A stretch of DNA of 64,000 bases from Billgrantia montanilacus (GTDB lineage Bacteria > Pseudomonadota > Gammaproteobacteria > Pseudomonadales > Halomonadaceae), in contig NZ_QPII01000013.1 of the NCBI RefSeq assembly GCF_003336675.1, positions 568 to 64,567 of the forward strand, read 5' to 3'. The number at the start of each line of letters is the position of its first letter. Position 1 is the first letter of the stretch. The notes below the pieces were generated by a model. That model was not told the DNA's origin. It did no database searches and saw only the letters and a program-made list of their open reading frames with translations. Shown here in pieces: positions 1 through 12,085 of this stretch. The position numbers were made by a program, and so were the translations under genes.

Positions 1-9
1 TACTTTCAT
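1..9 (-). CDS. etfB: Electron transfer flavoprotein beta subunit, first three codons only (partial)
   Basis: Only the first three codons are inside the window. On the minus strand positions 9 to 1 read ATG AAA GTA (Met-Lys-Val), and AGCGAGGACACC just upstream supplies a GAGG ribosome-binding sequence at normal spacing. EtfB proteins typically begin MKVLVAVK, and etfBA next to or divergent from the ETF-ubiquinone oxidoreductase gene is a common arrangement in gammaproteobacteria. The identification is inference from three residues, the ribosome-binding site and the neighbour; sequence to the left would settle it. Confidence 0.55.
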
Positions 10-125
10 GGTGTCCTCGCTTGGTTCGCTCTGTGAACCGTCTGGTTAGGGACTCGCTGATCGGCCCGGCATTGTACCGAATCTGTCAGCGCATCCTTAG
101 AACCGGCTGACCTGCCTTTATGCGT

Positions 126-143
126 TTCATGCAAGCGTTTGAT
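126..143. promoter_or_regulatory. PsrA-like operator in the etfB / etf-QO divergent intergenic region
   Basis: The 18 bases read TTCATGC-AAGC-GTTTGAT, a dyad of the form TTCAAAC-N4-GTTTGAA with five of seven matches on the left arm and six of seven on the right. The same dyad type occurs in near-perfect form at 62243-62262 in front of the acyl-CoA dehydrogenase gene. PsrA is a TetR-family fatty-acid-responsive repressor known to bind (C/G)AAAC-N(2-4)-GTTTG(C/G) sites and to control fatty-acid oxidation and ETF genes in gammaproteobacteria. The site sits between two divergent ETF genes, so it could control both. No convincing -35/-10 pair was identified here. Confidence 0.45.
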
Positions 144-373
144 AGACGCCGCACCGAAAAACCCTACCAATGTGCCACAGGCGGGGGCAGGGCAACAATC
201 CCTGCCGCGACCGGACCTTGGCCATGGCAATTGGCACATTGCCCATCGTAGGGGTGTCCTGAGTCGTCTATTATGCCTATCATGGAGAATATCGAGAAGC
301 AAACGACCGTTTTAATAATGATCGGCGTTGGTGGCAGACCGTAACCGACGGCGAATGAGTGAGGAGCGACCGG

Positions 374-2059
374 ATGTCAGAGCAAGTAGAGCGGGATTCG
401 ATGGAGTTCGATGTGGTCATCGTCGGCGCCGGGCCCTCTGGCCTGTCGGCGGCCTGCCGCCTGATGCAGCAGGCCAATGCGGCCGAGCAGGAACTGACGG
501 TGTGCGTGGTGGAGAAAGGCTCCGAGGTGGGGGCTCACATCCTCTCGGGCGCCGTCTTCGAACCCCGTGCCTTGGCCGAGCTCTTTCCCGACTGGGAGGA
601 GCGCGGCGCGCCGCTCACCACGCCGGCCATTCGTGACGAACTCTACCTGCTCAAGGATGCCGAGAAGGCCCAGAAGCTGCCCAATGCCCTGGTGCCGAAG
701 AGCATGCACAACACCGGCGGCCAGAACCATGGTGGAGAGTCAGCCCGCTACGTGATCAGTGCCGGCAACCTCTGCCGCTGGCTGGCCGAGCAGGCGGAAG
801 GACTCGGCGTGGAGGTCTTCCCCGGTTTCGCTGCCCAGGAAGTGCTGCACGACGAGGATGGTACTGTGCGCGGCATTCTCATCGGCGACATGGGTGTCGC
901 CGCCGACGGTACGCCCAAGGATAGCTACACCCCTGGCATGGAACTGCGTGCCAAGTACACGCTGTTTGCCGAGGGCGCCCGCGGCCATCTGGGCAAGAGC
1001 CTGATCTCGCGCTTCAAGCTCGACGAGGGCAAGGATCCCCAGCACTATGGCATCGGCCTCAAGGAGCTGTGGGATATTCCCGCAGAGCAGCACGAGCCAG
1101 GGCTGGTACTGCACGGCTCAGGCTGGCCACTGGCCAAGGATACCCATGGCGGCTGGTTCCTCTATCACGCCGAGAACCAGCAGGTAGTGGTCGGCCTGAT
1201 CATGGACCTCTCCTACCAGAACCCGTGGCTTTCACCCTTCGATGAATTCCAGCGCATGAAGCATCACCCGGTGCTCAAGCAGCACCTGGAAAACGGCAAG
1301 CGGGTCGCCTATGGCGCTCGCGCCATTACCAAGGGAGGCTTCAACTGCCTGCCGAGGATGACCTTCCCCGGCGGCCTGCTGATCGGCTGCGATGCCGGCA
1401 CCCTGAACTTCGCTAAGATCAAGGGCCTGCATACCGCCATGAAATCAGGCCTGGTGGCGGCGGAAGCCGTCTTTGAGGCGATCGCAGGGGGTGACGAAGG
1501 CGGCCAGGAGCTCACTGCCTTCACCGAGAAATGGGAGCAGAGCTGGGCCTATGCCGAACTCAAGGAAAGCGCCAGCTTCGGCCCAGCGATCCACAAGTAC
1601 GGCACCGTGGGCGGTGGCGCCTACAACTTCGTCGACCAGCTGCTGGGCGGCAAGCTGCCCAAGGTGCACGACACCACCCCGGACCATGCAACGCTGAAGC
1701 CGGCCGACGAGTTCGAGAAGATCGTCTACCCGAAGCCCGACGGCAAGCTCTCCTTCGACAAGCTCTCCTCGGTGTTCCTGTCGAATACCAACCATGAAGA
1801 GGATCAGCCCTGTCACCTGAAGCTCGAGGACCCGGCGCTGCCGATTCGCGAGAACCTGCCGAAGTACGCCGAACCAGCCCAGCGTTACTGTCCGGCGGGG
1901 GTCTACGAAGTGATCGAGGGCGACGACGGCAAGCCGCAGTTCCAGATCAACTTCCAGAACTGTGTGCACTGCAAGACCTGCGACATCAAGGACCCGGCCC
2001 AGAACATCAACTGGGTGGCACCGGAGGGCGGCGGCGGCCCCAACTATCCCAACATGTAA
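374..2059 (+). CDS. Electron transfer flavoprotein-ubiquinone oxidoreductase
   Basis: A 561-aa flavo-iron-sulfur enzyme of the inner face of the membrane that passes electrons from reduced ETF (fed by acyl-CoA and other dehydrogenases) to ubiquinone. The N-terminus carries a Rossmann FAD-binding motif (VVIVGAGPSGLSAA, about residues 10-23). The C-terminus carries the ferredoxin-like 4Fe-4S ligand cluster, seen as CPAGVYEV followed by NCVHCKTCDIKDP. Length matches the family. I use the ATG at 374 rather than the GTG at 359, because GAGGAG at 361-366 is correctly placed for 374. It is divergent from etfB and ends at a bidirectional terminator shared with wbpE. The partner acyl-CoA dehydrogenase at the other end of the window carries related operator sites. 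Confidence 0.95.
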   Translation: MSEQVERDSMEFDVVIVGAGPSGLSAACRLMQQANAAEQELTVCVVEKGSEVGAHILSGAVFEPRALAELFPDWEERGAPLTTPAIRDELYLLKDAEKAQKLPNALVPKSMHNTGGQNHGGESARYVISAGNLCRWLAEQAEGLGVEVFPGFAAQEVLHDEDGTVRGILIGDMGVAADGTPKDSYTPGMELRAKYTLFAEGARGHLGKSLISRFKLDEGKDPQHYGIGLKELWDIPAEQHEPGLVLHGSGWPLAKDTHGGWFLYHAENQQVVVGLIMDLSYQNPWLSPFDEFQRMKHHPVLKQHLENGKRVAYGARAITKGGFNCLPRMTFPGGLLIGCDAGTLNFAKIKGLHTAMKSGLVAAEAVFEAIAGGDEGGQELTAFTEKWEQSWAYAELKESASFGPAIHKYGTVGGGAYNFVDQLLGGKLPKVHDTTPDHATLKPADEFEKIVYPKPDGKLSFDKLSSVFLSNTNHEEDQPCHLKLEDPALPIRENLPKYAEPAQRYCPAGVYEVIEGDDGKPQFQINFQNCVHCKTCDIKDPAQNINWVAPEGGGGPNYPNM

Positions 2060-2072
2060 TCGCATCCGACGA

Positions 2073-2102
2073 AAAAGGGCGTGCCATTTGGCACGCCCTT
2101 TT
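2073..2102. terminator. Bidirectional intrinsic terminator between etf-QO and wbpE
   Basis: A perfect hairpin, AAAAGGGCGTGCC - ATTT - GGCACGCCCTTTT, has a GC-rich core stem flanked by A-run and T-run, so it can terminate transcription in both directions. It lies 13 bases past the etf-QO stop and 18 bases past the wbpE stop, exactly between two convergent genes. Confidence 0.9.
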
Positions 2103-2120
2103 CGTTGGCGCCGAACGGCC

Positions 2121-3209
2121 TCAGCCCAACGCCTTTAACAGAACCTCGACCACGCGCCGCTGCTGCTCGGGCTCGAGGTAGGGATGCATCGGGAGGCTGA
2201 GTATCTCCCGGCATACCGCCTCGGTGACAGGCAACTGGCAGCCAGAATCGGCAACGGCGGGCTGGTGGTTGAGTGGCACAGGATAGTGTACCGCCGTGGG
2301 TATGCCGGCATCGGCCAGTTTCACCTGCACCTCGTCCCGACGCGGTATGCGGATGCTGTACTGAGCGTAAACGCTGGTATTACCTGTCGCCAGGGAGGGC
2401 ACCGTGACGACACCGGACTCGCCCAGCAACCGATCGTAGCGCTCGGCCGCCTGCTGCCTCAACGCCACCTCTTCGTCAAAGATTGCGAGCTTGGTCAGCA
2501 GGATGGCGGCCTGCAGCGTATCCAGGCGGCTGTTCATGCCAACCCGGGGATGGTGATAACGCCGCGCCTCGCCGTGGCGTGCCACGAGACGAACTGCCTC
2601 CGCCAGGGCATCGTCATCGGTGAACAGGGCACCGCCATCCCCGTAGGCCCCGAGCGGCTTGCTGGGGAAAAAGCTGGTGCACGCGATGCGTGACAGGCCG
2701 CAGGAATGGCGGCCGTGCCGCGTGGCACCGAAACTCTGGGCGGCATCCTCCACTACGAACAGGCCATGACGACGCGCCAGCGCTTCGATCGCTTCCATGT
2801 CGGCGCACTGACCGAACAGCGATACCGGCATGATGGCACGGGTTCGCGGACTGATCGCCGCCTCGACCAGGGCAGGATCGAGCAGGAAGGTGTGCGGCTC
2901 GATATCCACATAGACCGGCCGGGCACCGGCCAGGACCACGCTTTCGGCACTGGCGATAAAGGTGAAGCCGGGAACGATCACCTCATCGCCCGGGCCGATA
3001 TCGAGGGCCATCAGTGCGATCTGCAGCGCGTCGGTGCCATTGGCGCAACCGATGCAGTGGGCAACGCCCACATAGTCGGCCAGGCGATGCTCCAGCTCTG
3101 CCACCTCGGGCCCCATCACATAGCGGCCATGTTCCAGTACGGTCCGGATCGCCGCATCGAGCTGCGGACGGATCCGTGCCTGCTGGGCAGCAAGATCGAT
3201 GAAGTGCAT
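2121..3209 (-). CDS. wbpE: DegT/DnrJ/EryC1/StrS aminotransferase, WbpE-like
   Basis: A 362-aa PLP-dependent sugar-nucleotide aminotransferase. The likely reaction is transamination of UDP-2-acetamido-3-keto-glucuronate, the product of WbpB, towards UDP-di-N-acetyl mannuronate-type sugars for surface polysaccharide. The fold-defining features are visible: GCANGTDAL near residues 54-62 for PLP phosphate binding, VVEDAAQSFGA with the PLP-binding Asp, and FFPSKPLGAYGDGGA with the Schiff-base lysine at residue 184. Start codon ATG is preceded by GAGGAG. It follows wbpB on the same strand 45 bases downstream. The family has many substrates; the WbpE call rests on overall resemblance and on the adjacent WbpB-like dehydrogenase. 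Confidence 0.8.
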   Translation of the reverse strand: MHFIDLAAQQARIRPQLDAAIRTVLEHGRYVMGPEVAELEHRLADYVGVAHCIGCANGTDALQIALMALDIGPGDEVIVPGFTFIASAESVVLAGARPVYVDIEPHTFLLDPALVEAAISPRTRAIMPVSLFGQCADMEAIEALARRHGLFVVEDAAQSFGATRHGRHSCGLSRIACTSFFPSKPLGAYGDGGALFTDDDALAEAVRLVARHGEARRYHHPRVGMNSRLDTLQAAILLTKLAIFDEEVALRQQAAERYDRLLGESGVVTVPSLATGNTSVYAQYSIRIPRRDEVQVKLADAGIPTAVHYPVPLNHQPAVADSGCQLPVTEAVCREILSLPMHPYLEPEQQRRVVEVLLKALG

Positions 3210-3254
3210 GAGCTCTCCTCAGTACTCCTCCGCTCAACCGCTCAACCGCTGGCG

Positions 3255-4289
<1,035 letters not shown>

Positions 4290-4327
4290 CTACAAGTCGC
4301 TAAAGAGGTACTACAAGCCTAGCTCAG

Positions 4328-5149
4328 TCAGTCCCTTGCCACCGGCCTCGCCGGATCACAAATCCACTCGCTCCATGACCCCGCATAGAGACGGGGCAAG
4401 GGGCGACCGGCAATCGCGTAGGCCAGAATGTTATGGCAGGCGGTCACGCCGGAGCCGCAGTAGGCAACGACGGCACCACCCCGGGGCAGTTCGGCATCAA
4501 GCGTATCGGCTGCCTTGAAGCGCCCGTCTTCAGTCAGATTGGCGACACTGGGCCGGCACACCGCACCGGGTATATGCCCGGCTACCGGATCGACGGACTC
4601 GACCTGGCCGCGAAACCGCTCCTCGCTGCGTGCGTCGACCTTGAGCTCGCGCCCTGATAACACCTCATCGGCATCCATGCGGGCGCGGTCATCGAATGAT
4701 GGCTGCCATTGGCTCGGCTGCGGCGGCGCCTCCTTTGCCAACACGAGTTCACCGCCAGCCTCCTGCCAGGCTCTTAGCCCGCCATCCAGCACGCGCACGT
4801 CGGGATGCCCTGCCCAGATAGCCATCATCCACCACGCCCTCGCCGCCGCCAGCTGACCACCCATGTCGTCCACCACCACCACCGGCAGGTCGTCCGAAAT
4901 GCCAAACCGTCGCAGCGTGGCGGCAAAGTCCTCTGGCGCAGGCAAGGGGTGACGCCCACCTTTACCGGGTGCGGCCGCCAGGTCACGATCGAGGTCGAGG
5001 TGTTGACTGGTGGGAATATGTCCGGCTTCCCATAGGCGCCGCCCGGCGTCCGGCTCCCCCAGGCGGACACGACAGTCGAGCACGAGCGGTGGATTCGCTG
5101 CTTCGAGTGACTCGGCCAGCTCTGCAGCGGATATCAGAACAGAATTCAT
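4328..5149 (-). CDS. sseA: Sulfurtransferase with two rhodanese domains (3-mercaptopyruvate sulfurtransferase type)
   Basis: A 273-aa cytoplasmic two-domain rhodanese. The N-terminal domain is inactive in this family (LDCRVRLGEPDAG region). The C-terminal domain carries the persulfide-forming cysteine at residue 231 in the loop YCGSGVTACH. CGSGVTA is typical of 3-mercaptopyruvate sulfurtransferases, whereas thiosulfate sulfurtransferases usually have CRKGVTA. The ATG start is preceded by AAGGAG. It is on the same strand as wbpB, separated by about 95 bases, with no obvious functional link. Substrate preference is inferred only from the active-site loop. Confidence 0.85.
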   Translation of the reverse strand: MNSVLISAAELAESLEAANPPLVLDCRVRLGEPDAGRRLWEAGHIPTSQHLDLDRDLAAAPGKGGRHPLPAPEDFAATLRRFGISDDLPVVVVDDMGGQLAAARAWWMMAIWAGHPDVRVLDGGLRAWQEAGGELVLAKEAPPQPSQWQPSFDDRARMDADEVLSGRELKVDARSEERFRGQVESVDPVAGHIPGAVCRPSVANLTEDGRFKAADTLDAELPRGGAVVAYCGSGVTACHNILAYAIAGRPLPRLYAGSWSEWICDPARPVARD

Positions 5150-5232
5150 ATTGGCGCTCCTTCTCTTAATGATCGAATCTCAATGGTCGATCTCAAAGGA
5201 CGACCTCGAGGATCGAGCCTGGGGGGGCGGTA

Positions 5233-7446
5233 TCAGGGACGCGATGCGGCCATACCCTCGGAGAGCATCTCGATGGGGGCGCGCCGCGCCAGCAGCCGGC
5301 GACGCCCCGCCTGTGCAAAACGCACTTCGATGACCGGATCCGCCGGGTCGCCTTCCACCACGGCAATTTCCCCTTCACCGAAGACCGCGTGCCGCAGCCA
5401 CTGCCCCGGCAGGAATCCTCCCGTCGCATAGCCGGCCTGCGGTTCGGCAAGGGTCGGGTCGGCCAGCGTCCGAAGCGGTATCTCATGGCCCAGCGTCTCG
5501 AGATAGCGGGCCACCAGCGCCGTCGAGGTAACGGCCAGCGGCGAGGCGTCGTTGTCAATACCCGTCAGGCGGGCATCGATTCGTGCACAATCCTGCCAGG
5601 CGGACTCGGCGATGAATCGACTGGGCCGATGCTCCCCGCCATCGTGGAGAACGAGCAGGCGCTCCCGGGTTCTCGTGATGGCGACATAGAAGAGCCGTCG
5701 CTCCTCCTCCAGGCGCTCCGGCGTCAGTGGGTTGTCGCGGCTGTAATGGGGAAAATCCTCCTCATTGGCCCCGGCCAGGACCACGAGAGGCCACTCCAGC
5801 CCCTTCGCACCATGCACGGTGGTAATCAACATGCCATCGGCATGGTTCTCCACCGGCCGCTCCAGCAGTTCGATGAAGGCGTCGATCTCCTGCACTTCAC
5901 CGGCCTGTTCAACCAACACATCGAGCAGCCGCACATCCTCCTCGCCCTTCTCGCGACGTGCCGCAGCTCGCTTGAGCACCTTCTCGGCATCGAGGCTCTC
6001 CACCACATGGGTCAGCAAGCGAGCGGGGGGCCAGCGACCCAGGCGCGGCAGCTCACAGAGCAGTGCCCAGCGTCGCTTGAGGTTGCGACGCTGCAGTGGT
6101 TTGAGCCCGGACAGCAGCGGGTCGTGCCGGTCGGGGAACGTCTGCGTCTCGGCCAGCCGTCGGGCCAGCGTCGACAGTCGCTCCCGGGCCACGAAAGGCG
6201 TCGGCTGTTCCAGAAGCCGCCGCACCAGTTCCGGGTCGTGCAGCAGGGTGGCATCCCGCGCCACCCGCAGGTAGCCGGACAAGGCCTGTACCAGCGGCAG
6301 CCGGAACACGAAACGATCCTCGCGGGAAAGCCGGAAGGGAACGCCCGCCTGCAGCAGCTGCAATTGGAACGGCACCGACAGCGCCCAGCTGCGCACCAGC
6401 AGACAAGCCTCATCGAGACGACGCCCCTCACGCTGCCACGAAGCGAGCGCCTGCGGCAGTGCCTCCCTGCCCTGCTCGACGGCAAGGGTCGTCCTGGGGT
6501 TTTCCGGTGCGGCGAGGCAGAGCTGGTCGGGTCTTCGCCGGTTGGCGGCAATGGCGTGGTTGGCCGTCAGCGCCAACGCATGGCCGTGGCGGAAGGTGGT
6601 GGAGAGGGGGTAGTCGATCGCCGCGCCAAAGGTGACGGTGAAATGCTCACGCATGGCGTTGGGATGGGCACCACGCCACTCGTAGATGCACTGGTTGGCA
6701 TCACCCACGGCCATGACGTCGGCGTCACGGCCGGCCAGGGTAGCCAGCAGGCGCAGCTGCGCCTGGTTGATGTCCTGATACTCATCGATGATGACGTGGT
6801 CGAGGTAACCCTGGACACGCTGCGCCAGCTGAGGGTCGGCCTCAAGCGCACGCAGTGGCCGGTAGAGCAGGTCGGAAAATGTCATCAGCCCATGTTCGGC
6901 CAGCAGCTGCTCGAGACGCTGGAAAGCCTCCACGAAATGCCCGGTCTCGTCACCGAAGTCGAGCCGCTCATAGAGCGATGCCGGCGCCACCATCTCAGCT
7001 TTCACCAGGCCACAGAAGTGGGCAAGCGCTTCGAGTGTATCTGCCTCAAGGGCTGTCTCGCGCTGCGTCGGGTCCTCCAGCACCTCCAGGGTGGCCTGGC
7101 GCAGCAGACGCTCCACTTGCCAGTCGGCGGAAAGCAGCTGGCGCGCCGGCAATGCACCCCAGCGGGTCAAGCTGGCGGTCAGCCGATGGCCAAGGGCGTG
7201 AAAGGTACGCACATCGGGCAGCCGCTGGCCCGGTGGGGCCATCGCCGCCAGGCGCTGCTGGAAGTCTTCCCGGGCCGAACGATTGAACATCAGCACCAGA
7301 ATACGGTTAGCGGGCACGCCACTGGCCAGCAGATGCAGTACACGAGCGACCAGCGTGGTGGTCTTGCCGGCACCGGCTACGGCGGCTACCCGGGCATGAC
7401 CGGCACCATGCTGGACCACGGCCTGCTGCTCCGCGGTCAGCCTCAC
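5233..7446 (-). CDS. UvrD/Rep-family superfamily 1 ATP-dependent DNA helicase
   Basis: A 737-aa SF1A helicase. Visible motifs in order are: Q-motif and Walker A (VAAVAGAGKTTT, Lys 28), FHALGH (motif Ib area), DEYQD near residue 220 (motif II), VGDANQCIYEWRGA (motif III), TTFRHG (motif IV), TTVHGAKGLEW (motif V) and VAITRTRERL near residue 590 (motif VI). A C-terminal Tudor-like segment (HAVFGEGEIAVVEG) resembles that of UvrD/PcrA. I use the GTG at 7446, which overlaps the stop of the upstream DUF1285 gene as GTGA, instead of an in-frame ATG 33 codons further upstream; translation from there would precede the conserved LTAEQQ start of the family. Function in repair or replication restart is family-level inference. 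Confidence 0.85.
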   Translation of the reverse strand: MRLTAEQQAVVQHGAGHARVAAVAGAGKTTTLVARVLHLLASGVPANRILVLMFNRSAREDFQQRLAAMAPPGQRLPDVRTFHALGHRLTASLTRWGALPARQLLSADWQVERLLRQATLEVLEDPTQRETALEADTLEALAHFCGLVKAEMVAPASLYERLDFGDETGHFVEAFQRLEQLLAEHGLMTFSDLLYRPLRALEADPQLAQRVQGYLDHVIIDEYQDINQAQLRLLATLAGRDADVMAVGDANQCIYEWRGAHPNAMREHFTVTFGAAIDYPLSTTFRHGHALALTANHAIAANRRRPDQLCLAAPENPRTTLAVEQGREALPQALASWQREGRRLDEACLLVRSWALSVPFQLQLLQAGVPFRLSREDRFVFRLPLVQALSGYLRVARDATLLHDPELVRRLLEQPTPFVARERLSTLARRLAETQTFPDRHDPLLSGLKPLQRRNLKRRWALLCELPRLGRWPPARLLTHVVESLDAEKVLKRAAARREKGEEDVRLLDVLVEQAGEVQEIDAFIELLERPVENHADGMLITTVHGAKGLEWPLVVLAGANEEDFPHYSRDNPLTPERLEEERRLFYVAITRTRERLLVLHDGGEHRPSRFIAESAWQDCARIDARLTGIDNDASPLAVTSTALVARYLETLGHEIPLRTLADPTLAEPQAGYATGGFLPGQWLRHAVFGEGEIAVVEGDPADPVIEVRFAQAGRRRLLARRAPIEMLSEGMAASRP

Positions 7447-7994
7447 GACGCCCCGTCCGGCAGTTCGCCCAACGGTTGCCAGACACCGCCGCTGGTGAAC
7501 CCCAGCTCGACCAAGCCTGTCTCGGTCGTGCGCTGTTCGGCGCACTCAACCAGGCGATAGAACACGTTGCGACCCAGCCTGGCCGAGAGGCCGAAGCGTA
7601 TGGCGACTTCGGGCACCGCCACCCCATCGGGGGTATCGCTTACCGTCAGGCGGTGCTCCTCACCCAGGCACAGTCGGTCGCCGACGTTGGTGGTCAGCCA
7701 CCAGTCCTTCCCGTCCTGTTCGGCATCGACGATCACGAAGGGACGATCCTCCACCTGGATGCGCTGCTTCTCGACTGGCGTCACCAGATAATGGTGGCCG
7801 TCCTGTTCACGGCGCAGCAGGGTCGACAACAGCCTGACCAGGCGCGGGCGCCCAATCACCGTGCCCTCGTGAATCCAGCGCCCGTCGGAAACGATTCTCA
7901 GGTCCATCTCACCGGTCTGCTGCGGATGCCAGCGGTCCACGGGAGGTAACTGTCCAACCGGCTCCACATGCTCGAGTAGCGGCTCCAGGTTCAT
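7443..7994 (-). CDS. DUF1285 family protein
   Basis: A 183-aa protein with the DUF1285 signature: a VDRWHPQQTGEMDLRI opening, EGTVIGRPRLVRLLSTLLRRE, then YLVTPVEKQRIQVEDRPF, followed by a second beta-rich half. No signal peptide or membrane segment is apparent. The function of the family is unknown. Its stop codon overlaps the GTG start of the helicase gene by four bases, so the two are translationally coupled, and it lies downstream of tatD in the same direction. Confidence 0.8.
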   Translation of the reverse strand: MNLEPLLEHVEPVGQLPPVDRWHPQQTGEMDLRIVSDGRWIHEGTVIGRPRLVRLLSTLLRREQDGHHYLVTPVEKQRIQVEDRPFVIVDAEQDGKDWWLTTNVGDRLCLGEEHRLTVSDTPDGVAVPEVAIRFGLSARLGRNVFYRLVECAEQRTTETGLVELGFTSGGVWQPLGELPDGAS

Positions 7995-8069
7995 CGACTG
8001 CCTCCGGCATGAGTGGCTGAACGGGTCTCTCTGGTCCTGGCTGCTGCAACGAGAGTCACTGACTCCAGT

Positions 8070-8915
8070 CTATACCAGGCCGGCATTGGCCAGGGCATCG
8101 CGAATCTCTGCGGGCGCGTCCGGCGCGGCCGCTCGAAACAGCCGGTAGAAATTCGCGGTGGTCTGCATGGCGACCTCCTCGATGCTGATGCCCCGCTCCC
8201 GTGCGATGCACTCGGCCACTTCGACCACCCAGGCCGGCTCGTTGGGCTTGCCCCGGTGAGGCACCGGCGCCAGGTAGGGGCTATCCGTCTCGATCAGCAG
8301 CCTGTCCAGCGGCACCCGACGAGCCACGTCACGGATCGTCTCGGCGTTGCGGAAGGTGACGATACCCGAAAGCGAGATCGAAAAGCCGTGACGCACGGCC
8401 TCCCGGGCCATGTCCAGGTCTTCGGTGAAGCAGTGCAGCACACCACCAACAGCCGGGTCGGTATGCTCGCGAATCAGCGCCAGGGTCTCCTCCCGGGCTT
8501 CCCGGGTATGCACGATGACCGGCAGCTCGAGTTCGGTGGCGGCGATCAGGTGGCGACGAAAGCGCTCCAGCTGCACCTCCCGCGGCGGCACGCTGTCGGG
8601 AGCCTTGTCGAGATAGTGGTAGTCGAGGCCACACTCACCGATGGCCACGGCGCCATACCGGTCGGCACAGGCCTTGATCGCCTCGACGTCGGGCTCATCA
8701 TCCACCCGATGCAGCGGATGGACGCCGGCGGAGATCACCACGTCCGCGTGCTCGCGGCTGATCCTGGCCAGTTCGGGCACCGCATCCAGCGTGACCGCGA
8801 TGGCCAGGAACTGACGCACCTGGCAGGCACGGGCGGCATCCAGGGTCGCGGCGATATCGCCCCCGTGTGTCCGGGGATCGAGGCGGTCAAGATGGCAATG
8901 GGAATCGACGAACAT
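8070..8915 (-). CDS. TatD family metal-dependent hydrolase (DNase)
   Basis: A 281-aa TIM-barrel hydrolase. The metal-binding HCH of the N-terminal VDSHCHLDRL, the Glu of AIGECGLDYHY, the His of PVIVHTREA, the His of VLHCFTED and the Asp of LIETDSPYLAP are all in place. TatD/YcfH proteins have 3'-5' exonuclease activity on DNA and RNA and are proposed to act in oxidative-damage repair and D-aminoacyl hydrolysis. The gene follows holB and pilZ in the conserved gammaproteobacterial order (holB-pilZ-tatD), which favours the YcfH-type paralogue. Confidence 0.9.
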   Translation of the reverse strand: MFVDSHCHLDRLDPRTHGGDIAATLDAARACQVRQFLAIAVTLDAVPELARISREHADVVISAGVHPLHRVDDEPDVEAIKACADRYGAVAIGECGLDYHYLDKAPDSVPPREVQLERFRRHLIAATELELPVIVHTREAREETLALIREHTDPAVGGVLHCFTEDLDMAREAVRHGFSISLSGIVTFRNAETIRDVARRVPLDRLLIETDSPYLAPVPHRGKPNEPAWVVEVAECIARERGISIEEVAMQTTANFYRLFRAAAPDAPAEIRDALANAGLV

Positions 8916-8969
8916 GCGAAAAACGACTCATCAGGTAAGGGGCGGCAAGTCAGCGGCAGGCGCTACCGC

Positions 8970-9305
8970 TCAGAGGGTGTAGGTCGGCGCGCCCTTGTCC
9001 AGCTGGCCGGCAAGGAGGGTTTCGATCCGGTCCCGCACCGGCTGGTCTTCGGGGCTGAAGTGGATGCCGATACCCGGCACGCGACGTCCGGCCACGCCAT
9101 CCGGCGAGACCCAGACCACCTGGCCGGTCACCGGCATCCGCTCACTGTCGCCGGGCAGGGTCAGAAGCAGGTAGACCTCCTGTCCCAGTTCGTAACGCTC
9201 GCGGGTGGGCACGAAGATGCCGCCCCGCTCCAGCAGCGGCATGTAGGCGGAAAGCAGGGTCTGCGTGTCCTGAATGGTCAGCGACAGGGCTTTCTGTGGT
9301 GACAT
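8970..9305 (-). CDS. pilZ: PilZ domain protein (type IV pilus biogenesis type)
   Basis: A 111-aa single-domain protein preceded by GGGAGGAGATCGC. The sequence LLERGGIFVPT, QEVYLLLTLPGD, VTGQVVWVSP and GIGIHFSPED matches the founding PilZ protein required for type IV pilus assembly. It lacks the RxxxR and (D/N)xSxxG residues that bind cyclic-di-GMP in other PilZ domains; this is also true of the founding PilZ. Its place between holB and tatD is the conserved one. It contacts PilB and FimX in Pseudomonas and Xanthomonas; whether this organism makes pili cannot be judged from the window. Confidence 0.88.
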   Translation of the reverse strand: MSPQKALSLTIQDTQTLLSAYMPLLERGGIFVPTRERYELGQEVYLLLTLPGDSERMPVTGQVVWVSPDGVAGRRVPGIGIHFSPEDQPVRDRIETLLAGQLDKGAPTYTL

Positions 9306-9363
9306 GCGATCTCCTCCCTTTACCCCTGTATCGAAACGCTACTGTGTCAGAAACGAAACGTTG

Positions 9364-12072
<2,709 letters not shown>

Positions 12073-12085
12073 GCAAATTCCTCGT

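Noticed and set aside
6-302. 98-codon minus-strand frame at the left edge
   Set aside because: It covers the etfB/etf-QO promoter region and the operator-like dyad, lacks a good start and has non-coding composition.
5389-7560. 723-codon open frame antisense to the helicase
   Set aside because: Shadow of the helicase gene, which has all SF1 motifs; the antisense product resembles no protein family.
8013-9302. 429-codon plus-strand frame over tatD and pilZ
   Set aside because: It covers two well-supported genes on the other strand and has no family features.
8970-9305. PilZ protein lacking cyclic-di-GMP-binding residues as an anomaly
   Set aside because: The founding PilZ protein of type IV pili also lacks them, so this is normal for the subfamily.
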